From Gordonia spumicola (GTDB lineage: Bacteria > Actinomycetota > Actinomycetes > Mycobacteriales > Mycobacteriaceae), in contig NZ_BJOV01000002.1 of assembly GCF_009932475.1 (NCBI RefSeq), positions 1-64,000 of the forward strand: DNA of 64,000 nucleotides, given 5' to 3'. The notes under the pieces were generated by a model. That model did not search any database. It saw nothing but the letters and a program-made list of their open reading frames with translations, and had not been told where the DNA came from. Position numbers and translations under genes: made by a program. Of the stretch, positions 26,062 through 33,936 are shown piece after piece (position 1 is the stretch's first letter; each line of letters begins with the position of its first letter).

Positions 26062-26619
26062 TCAGCGCGCCCATTTGGTGACGTCGATGATCGACGGCGC
26101 GTCGTCGGGGACGGACAGCACCTCGATCTCGTCGCCCGCGGTGATCGTTCCCCGCTTCACCACGCGAAGGTAGGGGCCGAGGCGTCGGGATTCGCCGAAC
26201 CGGTTGACCCAACCGTCACCGTCGACGCCCATGCGGCGGGCGAACGTCTGACACGGTATCCGCGGCGACGTCACTTCGACGATCACCTTGTCCCCGATGC
26301 GCCACTGCTCACCGATCCGCGCGGCGTTCACATCGATGCCGACGGTGCGAATGTTCTCGCCGAAGAAGCCGGGCGGGATGTCGCGTCGGAGTTCGTCGGC
26401 CCAATGGTCGACGTCCTCCTGCGCGTACACGTACAACGCTTTGTCGAGGCCGCCGTGATGTTTGCGATCGGCTTGGACATCGGCGTACACGCCGTAGTCG
26501 CCGATCCGGACCGGTCCGTCGACCGGTCGCTTGTCGATGGCTGTCACACCCACCTGCCCCTCGTCCGGAAGCAGTCCGTGGACGACGCAGATGTGCGTGA
26601 CGTGGGGCATGGACGTCAT
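26062..26619 (-). CDS. MOSC-domain protein
   Basis: This 185-residue protein resembles YiiM-like MOSC proteins that bind molybdopterin-type sulfur or reduce N-hydroxylated compounds. Features are an N-terminal beta-barrel start (VCVVHG region), DRKHHGGLDKALYVYAQED, GFFGENIRTVGID and the conserved cysteine in SPRIPCQTFARRMG. It uses ATG 26619; ATG 26610 is an alternative and neither has a strong ribosome site. The gene is flanked by the VOC-sigma pair and an NTF2-like gene on the same strand, with 14 bases to the latter. Confidence 0.85.
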   Translation of the reverse strand: MTSMPHVTHICVVHGLLPDEGQVGVTAIDKRPVDGPVRIGDYGVYADVQADRKHHGGLDKALYVYAQEDVDHWADELRRDIPPGFFGENIRTVGIDVNAARIGEQWRIGDKVIVEVTSPRIPCQTFARRMGVDGDGWVNRFGESRRLGPYLRVVKRGTITAGDEIEVLSVPDDAPSIIDVTKWAR

Positions 26620-26633
26620 CGTACCCAGGGCGG

Positions 26634-26987
26634 TCAGGACGACGCGGCGAGTATTCCGCGGGGATCGAACGTCACATCGACCTCGGTGATCAGACCGTCG
26701 GCGACGCGCGTCCAGTTGGCTACCGCAGTGGCCGGAGCACTGCTCATTCCGAGGTCGAACCAGGTGATGACGTCGGTGTCGTCGGCGATCCGTTTGCGGA
26801 TGACGAGCGAGTCGGTGCTCGCAGCCATCCCGTTCAGCCCGCGGAGGAACTCGTCCGGTCCGTTCGCGACACCGAAGACGCCGGTGAAGGTGCAGTCGGG
26901 CGCGAGGTACGGCGCGAGGTCGGTGAAGTCCTTCCGAGCCCAGCAGTCGAAGTAGACGGCGGCGATGTCTGTGGGTGTTGTTGTCAT
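26634..26987 (-). CDS. SnoaL/NTF2-like protein
   Basis: This 117-residue single-domain protein of the NTF2-like fold reads MTTTPTDIAAVYFDCWARKDFTDLAPYLAPDC, the typical first helices and the FT at strand 1, and then WTRVADGLITEVDVTFDPRG at the end. ATG 26987 follows GGAGAGTGGAG. It is divergent from the LysR gene at 27,058 (gap 70 bases), a common layout for a LysR target. The ligand or reaction cannot be inferred. Confidence 0.78.
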   Translation of the reverse strand: MTTTPTDIAAVYFDCWARKDFTDLAPYLAPDCTFTGVFGVANGPDEFLRGLNGMAASTDSLVIRKRIADDTDVITWFDLGMSSAPATAVANWTRVADGLITEVDVTFDPRGILAASS

Positions 26988-27057
26988 GACTCCACTCTCC
27001 CGCCCCGCTTCCCAGCTGTCCAACAGATGGTTCTTCTTGCTACTAGCATTCTTGGTT

Positions 27058-27924
27058 ATGGAGCTTCATCAGTTGAGGTACCTCGTCGCCGTGGCCGACC
27101 ATGGATCGTTCACCGCCGCCGCGGCGAGTCTGCATGTGAGCCAATCCGGCGTGTCCGCGCAGGTGGCCAAGCTCGAACACGAGGTCGGCCACCGTCTTCT
27201 CGACCGTTCGGCAAGGTCGGTGCGGCTGACCGACGCGGGGTCGGAGATCCTGCCGCACGCCCGCGCGGCGCTCGCCTGCGTGTCGTCGATCGGGGCCGTC
27301 GCCGACGAACTGGCAGGCGTCGTCCGGGGTTCGCTGCGCATGGGGACGGTCATCGGCTGCACAATCCCCGGCTACCTCGCGGGATTCGCCGACTTCCGCC
27401 GGATGCATCCGGGCGTCCGCGTGTCGGTGATCGAGGACAACTCCGACAGGCTGATCGCGGACCTCGCAGCCGGCCTGCTCGACGTCGCACTCGTCGCCCA
27501 TACCGGCCCGCTGCCCGACGGCGTCGACGGGTGGACGCTGATCCGCGAACCGTTGACGGCCGTCGTCCCGAACGATCACGAATGGGCCGGCAGGACGTCG
27601 GTGAGCTGCGCCGATCTCGCCGAGACGACGGTCCTGAGCCTACCCGTCGGCACGGGTGTGCGGTCGGCGCTGGCGTCGACCTGCGCGGCCGAGCACGTCG
27701 ACGTGCAGCCCGATGTCGCCGCCCACTCGCCCGACTCGATCCTGTCGCTCGTCGAACTCGGGAGCGGCGTGGGAGTGCTGACCGCATCCATGACCGCCCG
27801 ACCCGGGCTCGTCGCCGTCCCCGTCGCCCGGTCGACACGGACGATGCTGTCACTCGCCACCGGCGCCGGGCCGTCGGCGGCCGCCCGTGCGATGACGGGC
27901 GTGCTCCAGGCGCGGCTATCCTGA
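27058..27924 (+). CDS. LysR-family transcriptional regulator
   Basis: This 288-residue LysR protein has an N-terminal winged helix (HQLRYLVAVADHGSFTAAAASLHVSQSGVSAQVAKLEHEVGHRLLDR) and a C-terminal periplasmic-binding-protein-like ligand domain (residues about 90-285). It is divergent from the NTF2-like gene, which is therefore its most likely target. Its 3' end overlaps the convergent MFS gene by 9 bases. ATG 27058 gives the canonical N-terminus MELHQLRYL. Confidence 0.88.
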   Translation: MELHQLRYLVAVADHGSFTAAAASLHVSQSGVSAQVAKLEHEVGHRLLDRSARSVRLTDAGSEILPHARAALACVSSIGAVADELAGVVRGSLRMGTVIGCTIPGYLAGFADFRRMHPGVRVSVIEDNSDRLIADLAAGLLDVALVAHTGPLPDGVDGWTLIREPLTAVVPNDHEWAGRTSVSCADLAETTVLSLPVGTGVRSALASTCAAEHVDVQPDVAAHSPDSILSLVELGSGVGVLTASMTARPGLVAVPVARSTRTMLSLATGAGPSAAARAMTGVLQARLS

Positions 27925-29121
27925 CCGCGAGGCGACGACGAACGACGCTGCCGAGCACACCGCGCACACGCCGATCACAATCGCCATCGGCAGGGCGCTC
28001 GACGGCCCACCGATCCCGGCGAGCGGCGGGACGATTGATCCCACGGTGAACTGCAGCGTCCCGAGCAGGGCCGATCCCGAACCCGCGCGGTCGCGGACCT
28101 CGCCGATCGCCAGCGCCGTCGCATTGCCCGCGATGAGCCCGAACGACGCGGACAGCGCGAACATCAGCACAAGCATGGGGATGCGGACTCCAGAGGCCAC
28201 GACGGACACGACGATCATCGCCGTCCCGACCACGAACAGCCCGCCGACACCGACCGTCAGAATCCGCTGCGGCCGCACTCGCCCGACCAGCCGCGAGTTG
28301 AGCCAGCTCGCGAGGACGATGCCCATCGCATTGGTCGCGAACAGCATCGAGAAGACGCCGGGCGAGAAGCCCATCAAGTCTTGCAGGACGAACGGCGATG
28401 CCGAGATGTACGCGAACAGGGCGCCGAATCCGAACGCGAATGTGAGGACGTAGCCGAGGTATCGGCGTCGCCTCGCCACGGCGACGACGTTCCCGACGAC
28501 GGTCCGCACGTGCATCGGATGCCTGCGCTCCACCGGCAGCGTCTCGGGGACGAATCGCCATACGGCCAGGAGCATCAGGGCGGCGAGTCCGGTGAGGACG
28601 TAGAACACGCCGCGCCATCCGATGGGCCCGACGAGGGATCCTCCGATCAGCGGCGCCACGACCGGTGCGGCACTGCTGATGATCATCATGAGACTGAAGA
28701 GCTTGGCCGCCACATCACCGGTCGCACGGTCGGCGATCACGGCACGTGCCACCACGACGCCGACCCCGCCGGTCACACCCTGCACGAAGCGGAACGCGAT
28801 GAGGACCACCACGGACGGTGCGAGCGCGCACACCAGTCCCGCGACGGTCAGCAGCACCGTGCCGATCAGCATCGGCCGACGGCGACCCGCCGCGTCCGAC
28901 AGCGGCCCCACCAGCAGCTGCCCGAGCGCGAGGCCGAGCATGAACGTGGTGAGTGTGAGCTGCACGGTCGACGCGGACGCGCCGAGGTCGTCGCCGACCC
29001 TCGGCAGACCCGGAAGGTACATGTCGATAGCGAGCGGCGCGATGCCCGACAGCAACGCGAGCGTCAGGAGCATCGGCGTCGGGATGGACCTCGGCTCGAC
29101 GTCCGGTGCAGCGTTCGACAT
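27916..29121 (-). CDS. MFS drug exporter, Bcr/CflA type
   Basis: This 401-residue integral membrane protein has about twelve hydrophobic segments. Signature text includes APLAIDMYLPGLP in the first helix region, LGLALGQLLVGPLSDAAGRRRPML (motif A of the drug:H+ antiporter DHA1 group) and RFVQGVTGGVGVVVARAVIADR (motif C-like). This is the Bcr/CflA subfamily, which exports bicyclomycin and related compounds. ATG 29121 is chosen as the first start in the shared divergent region with the methyltransferase gene. Confidence 0.87.
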   Translation of the reverse strand: MSNAAPDVEPRSIPTPMLLTLALLSGIAPLAIDMYLPGLPRVGDDLGASASTVQLTLTTFMLGLALGQLLVGPLSDAAGRRRPMLIGTVLLTVAGLVCALAPSVVVLIAFRFVQGVTGGVGVVVARAVIADRATGDVAAKLFSLMMIISSAAPVVAPLIGGSLVGPIGWRGVFYVLTGLAALMLLAVWRFVPETLPVERRHPMHVRTVVGNVVAVARRRRYLGYVLTFAFGFGALFAYISASPFVLQDLMGFSPGVFSMLFATNAMGIVLASWLNSRLVGRVRPQRILTVGVGGLFVVGTAMIVVSVVASGVRIPMLVLMFALSASFGLIAGNATALAIGEVRDRAGSGSALLGTLQFTVGSIVPPLAGIGGPSSALPMAIVIGVCAVCSAASFVVASRSG

Positions 29122-29152
29122 GGTCTTCGACGCTACCGGTAACGTTCCGATC

Positions 29153-30250
29153 GTGGATTTCACCCTGCTCCGTCGACATCCCGACGTCGACGGTCCCGGG
29201 CTCGCGGCGTCCGACGCCGCCGACCGTCTGATCCTCGACGAGGCCGCCGAGCTCCTGGCCGCGGCGCCCGCGGGTTCGGTGTCGGTGATCGACGACGCCT
29301 ACGGCGCCCTGGCGCTCGGTTCCGGCGCCGCGGGCGTCCGTGTGCATCAGGACCTGATCACCGGCGAGCGGGCCCTGGCCGCCAACGCGGCGGCCCTCGG
29401 TGTCACCGACGTGAGGTCACTGACGTTCGGCCCCGACGTGGTCGACGGGGCGCGCGTGGTGCTGATGCGGCTGCCGCGGTCGCTCGACCGTCTCGCGGAG
29501 GTCGCGGCGTTGATCGCCGAGCATGCCGATCCCGACGTCGTCGTGGTCGCGGGCGGCCGGATCAAGCACATGTCGACCGCCATGAACGACGTGCTCTGCG
29601 AGTTCTTCGACCGCGTCGACGTCAGCCATGCCCGGCAGAAGTCGCGCGTCTTGTTCGCGCGCGGTCCGCGCGCGACTGCCGCTCCGCGGTGGCCCCGCCT
29701 GGAGGCCCATCCCGAGTTGACCGTCGCCGCGCACGGCGGCGCGTTCGCGGGCACCCGGATCGACATCGGGACGCGGCTGCTGCTGACCGTGCTCGACGAC
29801 GCTCCCACCGCCGGGACCGCCGTCGACCTCGCATGCGGCACCGGGGTGATCGCGACGGCGCTCGCCCGCCGCGGCCTCGAGGTGCTGGCGACCGACCGGT
29901 CGGCGGTGGCGGCACGGTCGGCGCGAGCCACCGCCGCGGCGAACGGCGTCGCCGATCTGGTGCGCGTCGAGCAGGCCGACGGCCTCGAGAACGTGACTCC
30001 CCGATCGCAGGAACTCGTCGTCCTGAACCCGCCTTTCCACAGCGACGCCGCCCTGTCGACGGGCATCGCTCATCACCTCTTCGGCGACGCCGCCCGCGCC
30101 CTCGCACCCAGCGGTGAGCTGTGGTGCGTGTGGAACTCGCATCTGCGGTACCGAGGCGCGCTGGAACGGATCGTCGGTCCCACGCGACAGATCGTGCGGA
30201 ACTCGAAGTTCACGGTCACCGCGTCGGTTCGTCGTGAAACAGTCGACTGA
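29153..30250 (+). CDS. RsmC/RlmG-like rRNA guanine methyltransferase
   Basis: This 365-residue protein has two domains: an N-terminal degenerate methyltransferase-like half (residues 1-180, ending RKSRVLFARGP region) and a C-terminal class I methyltransferase with VDLACGTGVIATALARRG for S-adenosylmethionine and the catalytic LNPPFHSD. This tandem layout and the NPPF motif are typical of RsmC and RlmG, which make N2-methylguanosine in rRNA. GTG 29153 lies about 30 bases from the divergent MFS start. Which rRNA position is modified cannot be read. Confidence 0.8.
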   Translation: MDFTLLRRHPDVDGPGLAASDAADRLILDEAAELLAAAPAGSVSVIDDAYGALALGSGAAGVRVHQDLITGERALAANAAALGVTDVRSLTFGPDVVDGARVVLMRLPRSLDRLAEVAALIAEHADPDVVVVAGGRIKHMSTAMNDVLCEFFDRVDVSHARQKSRVLFARGPRATAAPRWPRLEAHPELTVAAHGGAFAGTRIDIGTRLLLTVLDDAPTAGTAVDLACGTGVIATALARRGLEVLATDRSAVAARSARATAAANGVADLVRVEQADGLENVTPRSQELVVLNPPFHSDAALSTGIAHHLFGDAARALAPSGELWCVWNSHLRYRGALERIVGPTRQIVRNSKFTVTASVRRETVD

Positions 30251-30672
30251 TGGACGTCTCCGAACTCATCGACCGCTACGAGATCACCGCACTGATGACC
30301 GCGTACACACGCGCCGTCGACACCCGCTCGTGGGACGCGTTGGACGCCGTGTTCTCCGACGACGCCGTCCTCGACTATTCGTCACCTGGCGGACCGGTCG
30401 GCCCGCTCTCCGAAGCGAAGACGTTCATCCGCAGCCTCGAAGGCTTCACCCGCTGGCAGCACATGCTCGGCCAGGTGGACCTCACGTATGCGACCGACTC
30501 GGCGTCCGGCACCACCTACTTCTACAACCCGATGATCGCGACCCGCGCGGACGGCGCCGAACAGTTGTGGGAGGTCGGCGGCTACTACCATTTCGACGCA
30601 GTCCGCACCCCCGACGGATGGCGTCTGTCGAAGCTCGTCGACGACATCGTCTGGACTCGGGTCGCCCCCTAG
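30250..30672 (+). CDS. SnoaL-like polyketide-cyclase-fold protein
   Basis: This 140-residue NTF2-fold protein of the SnoaL_4 type reads ELIDRYEITALMTAYTRAVDTRSWDALDAVFSDDAVLDY at the start, a pattern shared with scytalone-dehydratase-like and hydroxysteroid-isomerase-like proteins. The start overlaps the methyltransferase stop (TGATG). Its own stop codon (TAG) is formed by the first bases of the 297-bp palindromic element copy 2, so the natural C-terminus may have been shortened or altered by that insertion. Confidence 0.78.
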   Translation: MDVSELIDRYEITALMTAYTRAVDTRSWDALDAVFSDDAVLDYSSPGGPVGPLSEAKTFIRSLEGFTRWQHMLGQVDLTYATDSASGTTYFYNPMIATRADGAEQLWEVGGYYHFDAVRTPDGWRLSKLVDDIVWTRVAP

Positions 30673-30967
30673 TGTCCCAAACCTCTAGTCCGTTGCATAA
30701 ATGATTGCATCAGTATGCTGGTTGAGCCGGGTCGGAGCGATAGCGGAGGGCCGAGTCGAACCCGGCGACATTCGCTGGAACTGCAGTCAGACTACTGTCG
30801 AATCGTCACCACGAAACTTGGCTTGACCAGCCATTTTATCGAACCCTGCCACCAACTTCCAGCCGACCTCACCAGGTTTCGACACGGCCCTCCGCTGGCG
30901 CTCCGGTCCGGCTCAACCACCAATGGGGTGCGAATACTTATTCAACGGATTAGCGGTTCGCGGCACT
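30671..30967. repeat. 297-bp palindromic element, copy 2 (MITE-like)
   Basis: It has the same length, order and orientation as copy 1 at 24,190-24,486. Ends are AGTGTCCCAAACC...CTAGTCCGTTG and the complement of AGTGCCGCGAACCGCTAATC, with the inner GGTTGAGCCGG / GGAGCGATAGCGGAGGGCC arm and its complement. Internal sequence between the arms is divergent from copy 1. It separates the SnoaL gene from the membrane protein gene and contains no gene. Confidence 0.75.
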
Positions 30968-30979
30968 AGGCTCGCCCGG

Positions 30980-31489
30980 TCAGCCGCGCCGCATACCGCG
31001 GTACACGCGGTTGTACGCTTCCTGCGGCATCAGCTCGGGCTCGGCGATGAGCGGGCCACCGTTGAGGTACCGCGTACGCATCACCGTCGCCCGCTTGTAG
31101 CGGCGCAGCACTGTGACCTCGGTATAGGCGATCTCGGGCGGGAACTTGTCCGAATGCGGTCCGATGTACGAGAACCCGTGCTCGCGGAAGATCAGCTCCT
31201 GGGATCCGCCAGTCTTCAGCATCCGCCGACTCGCGACTACCCCGATCAGCGGCACCGCGATGACCAGCGACGCCGTGATCCCGAGTCCGACGAATCCGTA
31301 GACCGGATCGACAAGGGCGATCACCGAATACACGAGGATGCTGAAGGCGAGCAGGCCTGCCAGCAGCGGACGCCGAAGCGTCTCCGGCAGGAGCACCGTC
31401 AGTGAGATCAGCAACGTCTCCCGAAGGTTCCAGTCTTCAGGCTCGGCGTCCTGCCGGTACCCGAGCTCCCCCACCGTCTCCGAATCCAT
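30980..31489 (-). CDS. Small membrane protein of unknown function
   Basis: This 169-residue protein has an acidic N-terminal stretch, two to three hydrophobic segments between about residues 40 and 90 (LLAGLLAFSILVYSVIALVDPVYGFVGLGITASLVIAVPLIGVV) and a hydrophilic C-terminal domain (ELIFREHGFSYIGPHSDKFPPEI), with the look of YcxB-type membrane proteins. ATG 31489 is preceded by GGGGGAAGGG. It lies between element copy 2 and kstR2, on the same strand as kstR2 but separated by about 107 bases. No function assigned. Confidence 0.7.
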   Translation of the reverse strand: MDSETVGELGYRQDAEPEDWNLRETLLISLTVLLPETLRRPLLAGLLAFSILVYSVIALVDPVYGFVGLGITASLVIAVPLIGVVASRRMLKTGGSQELIFREHGFSYIGPHSDKFPPEIAYTEVTVLRRYKRATVMRTRYLNGGPLIAEPELMPQEAYNRVYRGMRRG

Positions 31490-31596
31490 CGACACCCTTC
31501 CCCCTTTATGTCGTCAATGACGGTATCGGACGCATCTCGACTGCGATCGACGACCCGGGAAAGCCATCCCCGAATCCTCACGCGACGACGCGGAGG

Positions 31597-32196
31597 TCAG
31601 CGCGGGAGGATGCCGTCGAGGACGATGGAGAGGTACTGGTCGGCGATCTGCTCGACGGACTTCGCTCCGCCCGGGCGATACCAGCGGACGGCGACCCAGA
31701 CGGTGTCGCGCATGAAGCGGTAGACGAGGTCGACGTCGAGGTCCGGACGGAAGTCGCCTTCGACCACGCCGCGTCGCAACACCGACGCCCACAGCTCGCG
31801 GTTCTCGCGGTTGCGCTCGTCGATGTAGGCGAAACGCTCCTGACCCGCCAGTTGACGGGCCTCGTTCTGGTAGATGGCGACGGCCGTGTGCCTGGCGTCG
31901 ATCGCCTCGAACGACGCGATCACCAGTTGACGCAGCGTCTCCGACGCACTCATGCCCGCCGCGTCGATCTCGCGGTACCGCGCGAACAGGGCGTCGAGGA
32001 AGCCGCGGAGCAGTTCGTCTACCATCGACTCCTTGGAGTCGAAGTGGTGATACAGGCTCCCCGACAGGATTCCGGCGGTGTCCGCGATGTCGCGGACCGT
32101 CGTCGACCGGAGGCCGCGTTCGGCGAACAGTTCACCGGCGATGCCGAGCAGTTCATCGCGTCGGGTCGAACCCGACGTCGTCGTCTTCGACGCCAC
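31597..32196 (-). CDS. kstR2: TetR repressor KstR2
   Basis: This 199-residue TetR regulator closely resembles KstR2 (Rv3557c), the repressor of the HIP catabolic genes, released by HIP-CoA. DNA-binding part: RRDELLGIAGELFAERGLRSTTVRDIADTAGILSGSLYHHFDSKESM. Ligand domain includes LRGFLDALFARYREIDAAGMS and YQNEARQLAGQERFAYIDERN. A matching operator lies 33 bases upstream of the start (32,230-32,243), implying autoregulation. It sits between the echA20-ipdABC operon and fadA6-ipdF-fadE30/fadD3, separated from both by unrelated genes. Confidence 0.92.
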   Translation of the reverse strand: MASKTTTSGSTRRDELLGIAGELFAERGLRSTTVRDIADTAGILSGSLYHHFDSKESMVDELLRGFLDALFARYREIDAAGMSASETLRQLVIASFEAIDARHTAVAIYQNEARQLAGQERFAYIDERNRENRELWASVLRRGVVEGDFRPDLDVDLVYRFMRDTVWVAVRWYRPGGAKSVEQIADQYLSIVLDGILPR

Positions 32197-32229
32197 CTTG
32201 CCTCCTCATAAAGCAACTACACCCACCCT

Positions 32230-32243
32230 AGCAAGTGCTTGGT
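32230..32243. promoter_or_regulatory. KstR2 operator upstream of kstR2
   Basis: AGCAAGTGCTTGGT matches AnCAAGnnCTTGnT exactly. It precedes the leftward kstR2 gene, supporting self-repression. No rightward gene begins here; the next leftward gene upstream ends at 32,360. Confidence 0.85.
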
Positions 32244-32310
32244 TGTTTTCTTCCCCTCGACTGCGCTCGGGAGCGGGAGACGCGACGGCCGATCGAGGGA
32301 ACCGGAAACA

Positions 32311-32344
32311 CGACGGGCCGCCCGCGAATGCGGACGGCCCGTCG
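32311..32344 (-). terminator. Hairpin terminator after the aldehyde dehydrogenase gene
   Basis: CGACGGGCCGCCCG pairs with CGGACGGCCCGTCG with one mismatch, just past the stop at 32,360. It should separate the aldehyde dehydrogenase transcript from kstR2, which is transcribed in the same direction. Confidence 0.7.
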
Positions 32345-32359
32345 AAGAGTGGAGTGGGA

Positions 32360-33868
32360 TCAGCGCTTGGCCGACTTGCGGCTGGCGCGGCCCTGGATGA
32401 AGTTCCACATCTTCATCTGGGCGTTCGTCAGGCGGGTGTCGCTCTTGGTGAACGGAGCGGAGACGAGCTCGGCGAACTTGATCGGCATCGTCGAGACGGT
32501 GACCGCACGAGCATGGCTGAACGTGTCGAAACCGAACTTGCCGTGGTAGTTGCCCATGCCCGAGCGTCCGACGCCGCCGAACGGAAGACCGTGCGAGAGC
32601 AGGTGCAGCGCGAAGTCGTTGCCGCTGATCGACCCGCTGCGGGTGTTGTCGGCGACGCGCTTGAGGTTCTCGTTGTCGTCACCGACCCAGTACAGGGTGA
32701 GCGGGTGACCGGCCGAGTTGATCTTGTCGATCGCCTCCGACAGGTTGCGGTACGGGTACACGGTGAGGACCGGGCCGAAGACCTCGTCCTCTTCGATCTT
32801 CATACCGGCCTTGACACCGGTCAGGAGGGTCGGCGGGATCTTCCGCGCGTCGGCGTTCGGCAGCGCCTCGCCCGCGGGGATCACCTGATGCTTCGTGGCG
32901 CCGAGTTCGACGGCGTCGTCGATCAGGCCGGTGATGCGCGTGTAGTTCTTCTCGTTGATCGTCGACGTGTACTGGTCGTTGGTGAGGATCGTCGGGAAGT
33001 TCTTGGTCCAGCGGGCGACGACCTTCTCGGTGAACTCGCCGACCTTGCTCTCCGGCACGAACACATAGTCCGGGCACAGGCACACCTGACCGCCGTTGAT
33101 CATGCGGGCGTCGGCGATGAAGTTCGCGGCCTCGGTGATGTCCTGGGTGGCGTCGACGATCACCGGGTTCTTGCCGCCGAGTTCCAGCGTCACCGGGATC
33201 AGGTTCTTCGCGGCCTCCTGCGCGACCGACGCGCCGACCTCGGGTGAACCGGTGAAGAACATGTGGTCGACCTTCAACTTCGCGAAATCGGAGCCGCCGC
33301 CGTGCGCGGAGGTGACCACGGCGAGTTCCTCGATCGAGAAGTAGTCGGGGGCGACGCGGGCGATCACCGCGGTCGTCTTGGCGGTGATCGACGACGGGCG
33401 CAGCAGCACGCGGTTGCCCGCGGCGAACGCCGAGCCCGCGGGGACGATCGTCAGCTGCAGCGGGAAGTTCCAGGGGCCCATGATGCCGACCACGCCGAGC
33501 GGGTCGTGGCGCAGGCGCTGCTTGTAGCCGAGCGCCCCCTGGATCTTGGAGACGTTGGTCTCCTTCATCCACTTCTCGGCGGAACGACGCTGGTGAGTGA
33601 GGTCGATGAGGCAGCCTGCGACGTCGGTGGCGATCGACAGTTCACGCGGGCGGGTGCCGAAGTCCTCGTTGAGGGCCGCGGTGATCTCGTCGGCGTTGTC
33701 GAGCAGCATCTGTCCGAGGCGGTTGATCCGGTCGACGCGGGTCGCCGCGTCCGGGATGCCGTCACGCAGGAAGGCGGCCTTCTGGATCTCGAGCAGTTCG
33801 GTCAGGCTGTGCGACTCCGACGACACCTTGTCGCCGGCGCGCACCGGGGTTTCTGCAGGCTTGGTCAT
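32360..33868 (-). CDS. Aldehyde dehydrogenase, coniferyl-aldehyde-dehydrogenase-like
   Basis: This 502-residue class 3-type aldehyde dehydrogenase has GIMGPWNFPLQLTIVPAGSAF near residue 145, FFTGSPEVGASVAQEA for the cofactor, catalytic glutamate in LELGGKNPVIVD and catalytic cysteine in INGGQVCLCPDYVF. The end KFGFDTFSHARAV is typical of coniferyl-aldehyde-type members. ATG 33868 follows GGAGGG. It sits between kstR2 and the BVMO gene and may oxidise an aldehyde from that enzyme, but there is no KstR2 site directly upstream. Confidence 0.88.
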   Translation of the reverse strand: MTKPAETPVRAGDKVSSESHSLTELLEIQKAAFLRDGIPDAATRVDRINRLGQMLLDNADEITAALNEDFGTRPRELSIATDVAGCLIDLTHQRRSAEKWMKETNVSKIQGALGYKQRLRHDPLGVVGIMGPWNFPLQLTIVPAGSAFAAGNRVLLRPSSITAKTTAVIARVAPDYFSIEELAVVTSAHGGGSDFAKLKVDHMFFTGSPEVGASVAQEAAKNLIPVTLELGGKNPVIVDATQDITEAANFIADARMINGGQVCLCPDYVFVPESKVGEFTEKVVARWTKNFPTILTNDQYTSTINEKNYTRITGLIDDAVELGATKHQVIPAGEALPNADARKIPPTLLTGVKAGMKIEEDEVFGPVLTVYPYRNLSEAIDKINSAGHPLTLYWVGDDNENLKRVADNTRSGSISGNDFALHLLSHGLPFGGVGRSGMGNYHGKFGFDTFSHARAVTVSTMPIKFAELVSAPFTKSDTRLTNAQMKMWNFIQGRASRKSAKR

Positions 33869-33936
33869 TCGACCCTCCACTTCACAATCGAACCGCTCGG
33901 ATGAGACGAATTCTTGAGGTCATTCCATACTAACCA

